From Acetobacteraceae bacterium (GTDB lineage: Bacteria; Pseudomonadota; Alphaproteobacteria; Acetobacterales; Acetobacteraceae), in the NCBI GenBank assembly GCA_030039695.1, contig JASHVB010000370.1, forward strand, positions 1-15,915: 15,915 nt of DNA, given 5' to 3'. The translations under genes and the position numbers were made by a program. Below the pieces are notes generated by a model. It did no database searches. It saw only the letters and a list, made by a program, of their open reading frames with translations, and was not told the DNA's origin. Positions 6,240-13,143 of this stretch are shown here, in pieces (within the stretch, counting starts at the first letter, position 1; each line of letters begins with the position of its first letter).

Positions 6240-7175
6240 ATGTTCATGATCATCGACATGCACACTCATGCCGGTCGGCCAAGCCGCGGTGGGCCGGTTG
6301 ACGAGTCCGTGCTCGCCACCATGGCGCCCGGCGGGATCGCCGCAGCCGTGGTTTCGGCCATCGCCGACCTGCCAGCGATCCGGCGCAACCCACAGACGAA
6401 ACGCCTCGAAAAAGTCCGCGATCCGGAGCCTGGCGAGTGCCTGCGGGCGGTCGACGATTACCTTGCCAGCTTCGAAGCCACAGGCATGCGTATCGCCCGC
6501 GAGCCGCACGAAATCCGCGCCGGCGATCCGGCGCTGGTACTTGGCGTAGAAGGCTGTGACTTCCTGGAAGGCAATCTGGATCGGCTCGACGCGCTGGAGC
6601 GCCGGGGCGTGCGCAGCATCCAACTCACGCATTACCTCGTGAACCAGACCGGCGACATCCAGACAGCCCCGCCGGTACACGGCGGGCTGACGGCGTTCGG
6701 GGCGGAGGCGGTGCGGCGAATGAACCGTCTTGGCATCGTGGTTGATGTAGCGCACTGCTCCGAGGACACAGTGAGGGGCGTAGTCGCCACAGCCAGCCGA
6801 CCGATTCTGTGCACGCACGCCAACCTGAAGGAGCCGGGGCACCTTGACGGGGACCACCCTCGCTACATCAGTCCCGACTACGCCCGCATGGTCGCTGAGA
6901 CCGGCGGCGTGATTGGCGCGTGGTTCGCTGTGCTATGGCAGGAGAGGCTAGGCGGCCTGATCCGTCACATGTTCCGCCTGATCGACGCTGTCGGGGTTGA
7001 CCACGTCGGCATCGGTACCGATCTGCCGGCCGGTGCAGCGCGGGAGGCGATGCCGGACTTCTCCCGCCACCATGAGATCCCGGATGCGCTGCGGAGGCAC
7101 GGCATGACGCAAGATGAAGTGATGAAGGTTTGCGCCGGCAACTGGCTGCGGGTGTTCCGCACGGTGCGCGCCTGA
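6240..7175 (+). CDS. Peptidase M19 (membrane dipeptidase/renal dipeptidase family) protein
   Basis: This 311-residue TIM-barrel metallohydrolase has the metal ligands expected of the M19 family: H8 and H10 in IIDMHTH (M19 usually has HxD here), E104 in VLGVEGCDF, H172 in VVDVAHCSEDT, H193 in ILCTHAN and D261 in HVGIGTD. The C-terminal CAGNWLRVF is the family's typical ending (GxNxLRVF). Members cleave dipeptides, some with a D-residue at the C-terminal side, and use two zinc ions; some related bacterial proteins have other amidohydrolase substrates, so the substrate is not certain. No signal peptide is visible, so it is probably cytoplasmic. Starts at 6240 and 6246 are both possible (GAAG at 6233-6236); the GTG at 6192 is unlikely. 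Its stop overlaps the rpiA start. Confidence 0.85.
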   Translation: MFMIIDMHTHAGRPSRGGPVDESVLATMAPGGIAAAVVSAIADLPAIRRNPQTKRLEKVRDPEPGECLRAVDDYLASFEATGMRIAREPHEIRAGDPALVLGVEGCDFLEGNLDRLDALERRGVRSIQLTHYLVNQTGDIQTAPPVHGGLTAFGAEAVRRMNRLGIVVDVAHCSEDTVRGVVATASRPILCTHANLKEPGHLDGDHPRYISPDYARMVAETGGVIGAWFAVLWQERLGGLIRHMFRLIDAVGVDHVGIGTDLPAGAAREAMPDFSRHHEIPDALRRHGMTQDEVMKVCAGNWLRVFRTVRA

Positions 7176-7870
7176 TGGACAGCAACGCCCTCAAGCGCGC
7201 CGCCGCCGAGGCGGCCGTCGCACTGGTGCAAAGCGGCATGGCGATAGGTCTCGGCACCGGGTCCACCGCCAGCTACGCCATCGCAGCGCTGATCCGCAGG
7301 GTGCGCGAAGAAGGGTTGGATATCGTGGGCATCGCCACGTCGGAACGCAGCGCCGCACAGGCGCGGGAGGGCGGCCTGCAACTGACGGATTTTGCGCATC
7401 ACCGGCGGTTGGACCTCACCATCGATGGTGCCGATGAGATCATGCGTGGCACACTTCATCTTTTGAAAGGTGCCGGCGGTGCGCTGTTGCGCGAGAAGAT
7501 TGTGGCTTCGGCCAGCGACCGCCGAGCCATCATCGCGGACGAGTCGAAGCTGGTCGATCAACTCGGGCTTACCGCGCAGGTGCCAGTGGAAGTCGTGCAA
7601 TTTGGCTGGGAAACCACAGCCGAGCGCGTGTCGCGCATTGCCGAGCCTCGGCTGCGGCTAGGTTCGGACGGACATCCGTTTCGCACCGACGGCGGCAACT
7701 ACATTCTGGATTGCACGTGCGGGGCTATCACCGACCCGGCGGCGCTGGAATCTGCTCTGGCACGCATAGTAGGCGTGGTGGACAGCGGATTGTTCGTCGG
7801 CATGGCGGATGTCGCATTCGTGGCTGGACCCGCCGGCGTTGTTCGACTGGACCGTCCGGCCACAGCGTGA
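7175..7870 (+). CDS. rpiA: Ribose-5-phosphate isomerase A
   Basis: This 231-residue protein is of normal RpiA length. It shows the phosphate-binding loop GLGTGSTASYAI (25-36), the active-site TIDGADEI (82-89, D84 and D87) and the KGAGGALLREKIV block (98-110) with the lysine and the catalytic glutamate (E107). RpiA interconverts ribose 5-phosphate and ribulose 5-phosphate in the pentose phosphate pathway, and in the Calvin cycle where present. The ATG overlaps the dipeptidase stop by one base (TGATG), so translation is probably coupled. The identification is secure. No second pentose-phosphate gene lies nearby. Confidence 0.95.
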   Translation: MDSNALKRAAAEAAVALVQSGMAIGLGTGSTASYAIAALIRRVREEGLDIVGIATSERSAAQAREGGLQLTDFAHHRRLDLTIDGADEIMRGTLHLLKGAGGALLREKIVASASDRRAIIADESKLVDQLGLTAQVPVEVVQFGWETTAERVSRIAEPRLRLGSDGHPFRTDGGNYILDCTCGAITDPAALESALARIVGVVDSGLFVGMADVAFVAGPAGVVRLDRPATA

Positions 7871-7888
7871 GATGCGACCCATCCACCA

Positions 7889-8428
7889 ATGGCCTATGCG
7901 GTAACCCTCCGGCTCGACGGCGACGCCACGGCGCGCGTACGTGCTCTGTGGGACGCGCTATCTGCGGCTGGCTTCGCTAACCACGCAGTTAGTGTTGGCT
8001 ACGAACCACACCTGACGCTGGCATTGCTAGACGACGCCGACCACGCCCCGTGCCTGAGCGAGATCGTCAGCACCATCAGCGCGGATTGGCCTGCCATGAC
8101 ACTGTCTCTGTCGGCTGTCGCGGCCTTCCCGGCTGCCCCGGCGACACTCTGGCTCGCGCCGACCGTCACCGAGCCGCTGCTGAAACTGCACGCAGCCCTC
8201 TGCGGCGCACTTCCCTTGGTTCGTCCTCATTATCGCCCCGCCGCATGGATCCCCCATGTCACACTGGCGGACGATGTCCCTTCCGGCGCCATCGGCGAAG
8301 GCATCAGCCTGATAGCGGAACGATTCCATCCCTTCACCGCGACCCTCGACCGCGTCGATCTAGTGCGCCTGCGCCCGATTTCGCTGCTGTGGCACGCCCG
8401 TCTCATCGCCGCCGACGCACACTCGTGA
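7889..8428 (+). CDS. 2H phosphoesterase / 2'-5' RNA ligase-like protein
   Basis: This 179-residue protein has two HxT motifs: PHLTLAL (H41, T43) and PHVTLADD (H123, T125). They are about 80 residues apart, as in the two-histidine (2H) superfamily that includes LigT/ThpR 2'-5' RNA ligases and cyclic phosphodiesterases. The Leu- and Ala-rich alpha/beta pattern between them fits one lobe each. Members act on 2',3'-cyclic phosphate or 2'-5' linked nucleotides; the substrate of this protein is not predictable. It starts 18 bp after rpiA and shares its strand, so it is probably the last gene of the run. No clear Shine-Dalgarno precedes the ATG. Confidence 0.8.
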   Translation: MAYAVTLRLDGDATARVRALWDALSAAGFANHAVSVGYEPHLTLALLDDADHAPCLSEIVSTISADWPAMTLSLSAVAAFPAAPATLWLAPTVTEPLLKLHAALCGALPLVRPHYRPAAWIPHVTLADDVPSGAIGEGISLIAERFHPFTATLDRVDLVRLRPISLLWHARLIAADAHS

Positions 8429-8534
8429 GCCTGGCAATCGCCGTCCGCATCCAAGGTAATCCCCGCAAGCGGCAGAGATGCGAATGACAACATCACCCGA
8501 TGACGTGACAAGGCGTGGCTCTATCAGGCGGAGG

Positions 8535-9677
8535 TTCATGACGCTGGAGTCGGCGATCGACGAGCTGGCAGCGGCGTCCGGGATGGATCCGCTTGAATTC
8601 CGCTGTCACAACTATTGCGAGAAGAACCAGCAAGGTGGTCAACGATTTGCGAGTAGAATTCTGAGACGATGCTATCGGGCAGGCTCGCAGACGTTCGGCT
8701 GGTCCCGTCATCACCCAGAGCCACGGTCGATGCGCAACGGCCGGCTGTTGGTCGGCTGTGGGACGGCAACAAGCACCTACCCCCACGAACCAGCGGTCTG
8801 CTGAGGTGCCTGTGGGGATCCGTTCCGATGACAAGATGATTGTCCAGTCGGGCACGCAGGACCTCGGCACCGGAACATACTGGGTCATGGCGCAGGTCGC
8901 CGCGGAGATGCTTTGGCGTCCCGACTGCGGCCGTGCGCTTTGAACTGGGTGACAGCCGCTTCCCGCCAGCTCCGGTGTCGGGCGGATCCAGTACTGTTCC
9001 GAGCGTCGCAGCGGCTCTGCGGACCGCCAGTGAGGCGGCACAGGACGAATTGCTTCCTATTGCGCAGGGCAATCAGCAGCTTGGCCGGCACGGCCGGCTG
9101 GCGGGCGCGCCGCGCCTGGAGAATGGTTATCTGACCGGTCCTGATGGCCGAATCTCCGTCGCGGAGTTGCTCCGCGAGAGCGGCCGGGACAGGCGGGAGG
9201 CGACAGCCGGCTCATCTCTCGATGCCAAGTCGAAATAGTTTGCCTGACACGCCTTCGGCGCCTAATTCGCCAAAGTCTAGGTCGATCCTGACCTCGGCAC
9301 GATCCGGGTCAGCCAATGGGTCGCCGCGTTCGACGGCGGACGCATGCGCAACGCGAAGACAGCGCGCAGCCAACTCTTGGGCGGCATTGCCGTCGGCGTT
9401 GGCATGCCGCTGCTCGAGGAGACCGAGGTTGATCGGCGCACCGGCCGCATCGTCAGTCCCAACGTCGCCGAGTACCTGCTACCGGTGAACGCGGATGTGC
9501 CTGATATCCAGACGGTCCTGGTGCCAAACGATGAGCGCACCTCCAACCCGTCGGGCGCGAAAGGCATCGGTGAACTGCCGGTGGTGGGTGTCGCTGCAGC
9601 GATCGCCAATGCGGTTCATCACGCGACCGGCACGCGCGCGCAAGGTGCCCATTCGCATCGAGGATGCGCTGACGTGA
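8535..9677 (+). pseudogene. Decayed molybdopterin-binding subunit of a xanthine dehydrogenase-family oxidoreductase
   Basis: Translated in pieces, the stretch reads as the C-terminal half of a CoxL/XdhB-type large subunit: MTLESAIDELAAASGMDPLE, then LVGCGTATSTYP, SGTQDLGTGTY, VRFELGDSRFPPAPVSGGS, VDPDLGTIRVSQWVAAFDGG, NAKTARSQLLGG, AEYLLPVNADVPD, GAKGIGELPVVGVAAAIANA and PIRIEDALT. No single frame holds it. An extra C in the C-run at 8780-8784 shifts frame, as does an extra T near 8912-8914 and a change in the CG-repeat near 9630. Four stops (TAG 9236, TGA 9245, TAA 9263, TAG 9278) lie in the coding frame. The N-terminal half (family members are about 700-780 residues) is missing altogether, and no FAD or iron-sulfur subunit gene is adjacent. 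It is a clear dead gene. The exact 5' edge of homology is uncertain. Confidence 0.88.
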
Positions 9678-9738
9678 GGCACAAAATCAGCGGTTGCACC
9701 AGGGTGTTTGCGCGGCCGTAAGATCGACCGACGGTTCC

Positions 9739-9767
9739 TTGACACGTTCCCGGGCGGTCCCTAGAAC
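9739..9767 (+). promoter_or_regulatory. Sigma-70-type promoter of rpsT
   Basis: TTGACA at 9739-9744 and TAGAAC at 9762-9767 are separated by 17 bp. The -35 is perfect and the -10 matches 4 of 6. Transcription would start near 9774, about 40 nt before the rpsT start. Confidence 0.75.
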
Positions 9768-9815
9768 ACCGCCTCCTTTCCGCCGGCACCCCCGGCATAG
9801 CAATCACCGGACACC

Positions 9816-10085
9816 ATGGCCAACACTGCATCCGCGCGCAAGCGCAACCGCCAGATCATCAAGCGGACCGAGCGCAACGCGGCGCGCAAGTCTCGCATGC
9901 GGACATTCGTGAAGAAGGTGGAGGCGGCTGTTGCTGGCGGCGACAAGGCAGCGGCGGTCGCAGCGTTGCGCGTGGCGCAGCCCGAGATGCAGCGCGCCGC
10001 AGGCAAGGGGGTTGTGCATCAGAACGCGGTCGCACGGAAACTGTCACGGCTTTCCGCGCGCATTAAGGCGCTCGCCACGGGTTGA
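9816..10085 (+). CDS. rpsT: 30S ribosomal protein S20
   Basis: The 89-residue, strongly basic, helical protein begins [20 protein letters not shown] and continues [16 protein letters not shown], the standard S20 start, and ends with [18 protein letters not shown]20 binds 16S rRNA early in assembly of the small ribosomal subunit. The length and start match the family. The Shine-Dalgarno is weak (CACCGGAC). The gene lies just upstream of dnaA, as in many alphaproteobacteria, and has its own promoter directly upstream. No clear terminator follows, so read-through toward dnaA is possible. Confidence 0.97.
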   Translation: MANTASARKRNRQIIKRTERNAARKSRMRTFVKKVEAAVAGGDKAAAVAALRVAQPEMQRAAGKGVVHQNAVARKLSRLSARIKALATG

Positions 10086-10100
10086 ACTAATTTGCCGCGC

Positions 10101-10122
10101 CGGTTGACCAGAGCGGTTGACC
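10101..10122. repeat. Direct repeat CGGTTGACC
   Basis: CGGTTGACC occurs at 10101-10109 and again at 10114-10122, a 13-bp period. The second copy contains the -35 hexamer of the proposed dnaA promoter, so the repeat could be a regulator site or an alternative -35. Confidence 0.45.
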
Positions 10123-10145
10123 GACGTCGCGGCGAGAGCAATACT
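10117..10145 (+). promoter_or_regulatory. Candidate promoter for the dnaA leader
   Basis: TTGACC at 10117-10122 and AATACT at 10140-10145 are 17 bp apart. The -35 matches 5 of 6 and the -10 matches 4 of 6. It would produce a transcript starting near 10152, just before the small ORF and some 350 nt ahead of dnaA. Confidence 0.4.
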
Positions 10146-10163
10146 CACACATCGGAGGCCCCG

Positions 10164-10259
10164 ATGCATCAGTTGCCCAGGGGACGGGAGCAATTGTGCG
10201 AATACAGAGCGACGTTATTGCGTTGTTACTTGGGCGATCCACAATACTTCGAGCAATGA
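10164..10259 (+). CDS. Possible 31-residue leader peptide upstream of dnaA
   Basis: An ATG at 10164 lies 5 nt after GGAGG (10154-10158), one of the best ribosome binding sites in the window. It opens a 31-codon frame ending in TGA (10257-10259): it begins MHQLPRGREQLCEY and ends LGDPQYFEQ. It is unlike any family I recognise. It sits directly after the candidate promoter and before dnaA, so it could be a leader peptide or a small protein. A short frame with a good binding site can also arise by chance, so this is tentative. Confidence 0.35.
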   Translation: MHQLPRGREQLCEYRATLLRCYLGDPQYFEQ

Positions 10260-10409
10260 TATTTCTTTTTGTCTTGGATAATCTAGCAGGAGCCAGAATC
10301 CATTTGCATTGTGGCGAAAGTCTGACATAAGCGTTACTCGGCGTTCATACCTGACGAGCGGCTCTCCCTCTCTCTCTAACTCTTTCTTCCATCGCTTCGT
10401 TCTGCCGGC

Positions 10410-10460
10410 AGCCGCCGGCGGGGTGGATGTCGTTATCGGCGAAACCAACCGCCGGCGGCT
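10410..10460. repeat. Inverted repeat of two CCGCCGGCGG palindromes before dnaA
   Basis: AGCCGCCGGCGG (10410-10421) and CCGCCGGCGGCT (10449-10460) are inverted copies 27 bp apart, and each contains the perfect 10-bp palindrome CCGCCGGCGG. They lie about 45-95 bp ahead of the dnaA start, where a repressor or a long hairpin in the leader RNA could act. Confidence 0.55.
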
Positions 10461-10491
10461 TATGGATTGAATGACGGCGATAGAACCGATC

Positions 10492-10497
10492 GGGGAG
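10492..10497 (+). promoter_or_regulatory. Ribosome binding site of dnaA
   Basis: GGGGAG lies 8 nt before the ATG at 10506. It supports that start rather than the in-frame start at 10467 or the GTG at 10533. Confidence 0.6.
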
Positions 10498-10505
10498 CTT
10501 GCGGC

Positions 10506-11957
10506 ATGCAAATCGTCGTGGAGCAGGAGAGAGTGGCGACAACACAACTCGCCGCCCAGTGGGCGCGCATTCGTGGCCGACTGCAAAGTGAAGTGGGCGA
10601 CGTCGAGTACCGCACCTGGCTCCGTCAGATGACGCTCGCTGGTCTCGATGGCGATGAAATCGCCATCAATCTTCCCACAAGGTTCCTGCGGGATTGGGTG
10701 AAAGCCCGTTACGGCGACCGAATTGCAACACTCTGGCACGCTGAGAATCCGGCCGTCCATCGCCTCGACATCCGTGTCGGCCCTTCCGTTGGGACGATCT
10801 CGAGTGCGCGCGACAATTTTGCGGAAAGCCTGGCGCCTGCCGATCCCGATATCTCTCCGCCTCTGCCGATGAGCCGCAGCCACGAACGCGGGGGTGACCG
10901 CAACGAACCGCGGTCGGAGCTCGCCGCGCCGCTCGATCCGCGATTCACCTTCGATGGCTTCGTCGTCGGCAAGCCAAATGAATTTGCCTATGCCTGCTCG
11001 CGCCGCGTGGCGGAGCAACCGTCCTCCTCAGGATTCAATCCCTTGTTCCTGTATGGCGGCGTCGGCCTCGGGAAAACGCACCTAATGCACGCAATCGCCT
11101 GGGAGCTGATCACGCACTCGGAGAACACTGCGGCGCCCGTGTCGGTCGCTTATATGTCGGCCGAGAAATTCATGTACAGGTTTATCGCTGCGATTCGGAA
11201 TCAATCGACGATGGAGTTCAAGGAGCAACTCCGCAGCGTTGACGTGCTGATGATTGACGACCTGCAATTTCTGATCGGCAAGGAGAACACGCAAGAGGAG
11301 TTCTTCCACACCTTCAATGCACTGATCGATGCGGGACGGCAAATTGTTGTGTCGGCGGACAAGTCGCCATCTGATCTGTCGGGATTGGAGGACCGGCTGC
11401 GCACGCGACTCGGCTGCGGCATGGTGGCCGACCTGCATGCGACGACATTCGAGCTGCGCATTTCCATTCTCCAGGCGAAGGCGCAACGCGCCGGCGTACC
11501 AGTGCCGGAAAAGGTGATGGAGTTCCTGGCCCACAAGATCACCACGAATGTGCGCGAACTTGAGGGTGCGCTGAACCGTTTGATCGCGCATGCTAATCTG
11601 TTCGGTCGAAACGTGACGTTGGAAGCCGCACAAGAAGTGCTGCACGACATCCTGAAAGCGCACGACAAGCGCGTAACGATCGAGGAGATCCAGAAAAAGG
11701 TCGCCGAGCACTATAATATTCGGCTCACCGACATGTCGTCGGCCCGCCGGGCACGCAACGTGGCGCGGCCGCGCCAGGTGGCGATGTACCTGGCGAAACA
11801 GTTGACGCAGCGGAGCTTGCCGGAGATCGGGCGGCGCTTTGGCAACCGCGATCACACGACGGTGATGCACGCCGTGTCGCGCGTGGGACAGTTGATGGAG
11901 GTTGACGCGAGTTTCGCCGAGGACGTGGAGCTGCTGCGGCGGATGCTGGAGTCGTAA
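10506..11957 (+). CDS. dnaA: Chromosomal replication initiator protein DnaA
   Basis: This 483-residue protein has the DnaA layout. Domain I (about 15-90) holds WARIRGRLQSEVGDVEYRTW and TRFLRDWVKARYGD. A charged linker (about 95-145) follows. The AAA+ domain has Walker A GGVGLGKT (184-191), Walker B VLMIDDLQFL (247-256), SADKSPSDLSGLEDRLRTRL with the arginine finger region, and a sensor-II area with NVRELEGALNRL. Domain IV ends with the DnaA-box-binding signature NRDHTTVMHAVSRV. DnaA-ATP binds DnaA boxes, melts the origin and starts replication, and often represses its own gene. The start was placed at ATG 10506 by its Shine-Dalgarno and family length. It lies 420 bp after rpsT with a leader that may hold its control sites. 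Confidence 0.98.
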   Translation: MQIVVEQERVATTQLAAQWARIRGRLQSEVGDVEYRTWLRQMTLAGLDGDEIAINLPTRFLRDWVKARYGDRIATLWHAENPAVHRLDIRVGPSVGTISSARDNFAESLAPADPDISPPLPMSRSHERGGDRNEPRSELAAPLDPRFTFDGFVVGKPNEFAYACSRRVAEQPSSSGFNPLFLYGGVGLGKTHLMHAIAWELITHSENTAAPVSVAYMSAEKFMYRFIAAIRNQSTMEFKEQLRSVDVLMIDDLQFLIGKENTQEEFFHTFNALIDAGRQIVVSADKSPSDLSGLEDRLRTRLGCGMVADLHATTFELRISILQAKAQRAGVPVPEKVMEFLAHKITTNVRELEGALNRLIAHANLFGRNVTLEAAQEVLHDILKAHDKRVTIEEIQKKVAEHYNIRLTDMSSARRARNVARPRQVAMYLAKQLTQRSLPEIGRRFGNRDHTTVMHAVSRVGQLMEVDASFAEDVELLRRMLES

Positions 11958-12104
11958 CCCCGCTTGCGGCGCGTGAGACGTCGAGGCGCGTCAGCGCCGA
12001 GGGTGCGAATAGCGCGGTTGTGCACAAGACTTGCGGATGCACAGTCCCGCCAACCGCGTGGCTGCGCTCTGCGACCTCCCCGCGGGGCGGGCGAGGCCTG
12101 TCGC
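11958..12104. other. dnaA downstream region with hairpin and DnaA-box-like palindrome
   Basis: CGCGGTTG (12013-12020) pairs with CAACCGCG (12051-12058). Inside lie TTGTGCACAA, a palindrome one base from TTATNCACA on both strands, and GGATGCACA (12035-12043). CCCCGCGGGG (12078-12087) is a further perfect palindrome. One or both hairpins may end dnaA transcription, though no T-run follows. No gene is visible. Confidence 0.4.
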
Positions 12105-12126
12105 TTTGACACCCGTTTGACACCCG
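12105..12126 (+). repeat. Tandem duplication of an 11-bp -35 block
   Basis: TTTGACACCCG occurs twice back to back (12105-12115, 12116-12126). Each copy holds a perfect TTGACA. Only the second is correctly spaced from the -10 of the etfB promoter. Confidence 0.8.
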
Positions 12127-12145
12127 CCGGCCCCCTGCCTATGGT
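12117..12145 (+). promoter_or_regulatory. Sigma-70-type promoter of the etfB operon
   Basis: TTGACA (12117-12122) and TATGGT (12140-12145) are 17 bp apart: a perfect -35 and a 4-of-6 -10. The transcript would begin near 12152, about 80 nt before etfB. Confidence 0.75.
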
Positions 12146-12232
12146 CCGCGCCCTCTGTTGCAGGTGCGAACAGGCGGGACGCCAGCCCGGCCTGCGCAAC
12201 ATCATGGTCCCCAGGAAGCGGTACGGTCCCAC

Positions 12233-12982
12233 ATGAAGGTTCTGGTCCCCGTCAAGCGGGTGGTTGACTACAACGTCAAGGTTCGCGTGAAGGCCGACGG
12301 CTCCGGCGTCGAGACCGCCGGGGTGAAGATGTCGATGAACCCGTTCGACGAGATCGCCGTCGAGGAGGCGGTACGCCTGAAGGAGAGAGGCGTGGCGACC
12401 GACGTCGTCGTGGTATCGCTCGGCGTCGCGCAGTGCCAGGAGACGATCCGTACGGCGCTGGCGATGGGCGCTGACCGCGGCATCCTGGTCGAAACGGATG
12501 TCGAGCTGCAACCTCTCGCTGTCGCGAAGCTGCTGAAGGCCATCGCCGAAAAGGAACAACCAAAGCTGATCATCCTGGGCAAACAGGCGATCGACGACGA
12601 CATGAACGCGACCGGGCAGATGCTGGCTGCATTGCTCGACTGGCCGCAGGGCACCTTCGCCTCGAAGATCGCGATCGAAGGCGACGGCATCACGGTAACG
12701 CGCGAGGTCGACGGCGGGCTGGAGACCGTGGCGCTGACCTTGCCGGCGATCATCACCACCGACCTGCGGCTGAATGAGCCGCGCTACGCTTCGCTGCCAA
12801 ACATCATGAAGGCCCGCAAGAAGCCAATCGACGTGATGAAGCCGGCGGATCTCGGCGTCGATCCGGCGCCACGACTGACCACTCTGCGTGTGAGCGAGCC
12901 GCCGAAGCGCAAGGCGGGCGTGAAGGTTGGCTCGGTCGCCGAATTGGTCAGCAAGCTGCGCACGGAAGCAAAGGTGATCTAA
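12233..12982 (+). CDS. etfB: Electron transfer flavoprotein beta subunit
   Basis: This 249-residue protein is exactly the usual EtfB length and begins [20 protein letters not shown] as in alphaproteobacterial and mitochondrial EtfB. The conserved [46 protein letters not shown] and the recognition-loop block [20 protein letters not shown] are all present; the loop leucine contacts partner dehydrogenases. EtfB binds AMP and, with EtfA and FAD, carries electrons from acyl-CoA and related dehydrogenases to ETF-ubiquinone oxidoreductase. The ATG at 12233 fits the family; an upstream in-frame start at 12158 would add an unrelated 25-residue leader. The Shine-Dalgarno is poor (AGGAAG is about 14 nt away). 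It has its own promoter and is followed after 161 bp by etfA. Confidence 0.96.
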   Translation: MKVLVPVKRVVDYNVKVRVKADGSGVETAGVKMSMNPFDEIAVEEAVRLKERGVATDVVVVSLGVAQCQETIRTALAMGADRGILVETDVELQPLAVAKLLKAIAEKEQPKLIILGKQAIDDDMNATGQMLAALLDWPQGTFASKIAIEGDGITVTREVDGGLETVALTLPAIITTDLRLNEPRYASLPNIMKARKKPIDVMKPADLGVDPAPRLTTLRVSEPPKRKAGVKVGSVAELVSKLRTEAKVI

Positions 12983-13005
12983 CGTTGCAGCGCCCCCGTC
13001 GACTG

Positions 13006-13097
13006 GCCATGGCCGGCCCCTTCGTGATGGCCGGACAAGGCGGCTCGTATGAGCGCAGCCCGCCGCAAAGATATGGCTGGCCGGGCCAAGCCCGGCC
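13006..13097. repeat. REP-like palindromic element between etfB and etfA
   Basis: GGCCGGGC (13079-13086) and GCCCGGCC (13090-13097) form a perfect 8-bp stem with a CAA loop. Just upstream, TGGCCATGGCCGG and a second ATGGCCGG repeat the same theme. Such GC-rich palindromes in an intergenic spacer resemble REP elements scattered in many proteobacterial genomes; family membership is inferred. It may stabilise the mRNA or partly terminate transcription between the two subunits. Confidence 0.5.
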
Positions 13098-13143
13098 GTG
13101 ACCCGGGTAGCGATGACACCGAAAGCATAAGGTGACGTGATCA

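Larger units (their letters stand above)
10086..10505. promoter_or_regulatory. rpsT-dnaA intergenic control region; candidate origin-like sequence
   Basis: This 420-bp gap is more A+T-rich than its surroundings at about 10240-10310. It contains degenerate DnaA boxes: CGATCCACA (10234-10242), one base from the Caulobacter G-box TGATCCACA, CTTGGATAA (10273-10281) and TGTGGCGAA (10310-10318). It also has one GANTC site (10296-10300), a candidate promoter and paired palindromes near the dnaA end. That is suitable for dnaA autoregulation. No perfect TTATNCACA cluster is present, so an origin is only possible, not shown. Confidence 0.4.

Noticed and set aside
9236..9280. Stop-codon read-through or selenocysteine recoding in the molybdenum hydroxylase relic
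   Set aside because: Four stops of all three types, plus frameshifts and loss of the N-terminal half, indicate ordinary decay.
10215..11018. 267-codon minus-strand frame spanning the dnaA leader and N-terminus
   Set aside because: It overlaps dnaA and its control region. No motif or ribosome binding site supports it.
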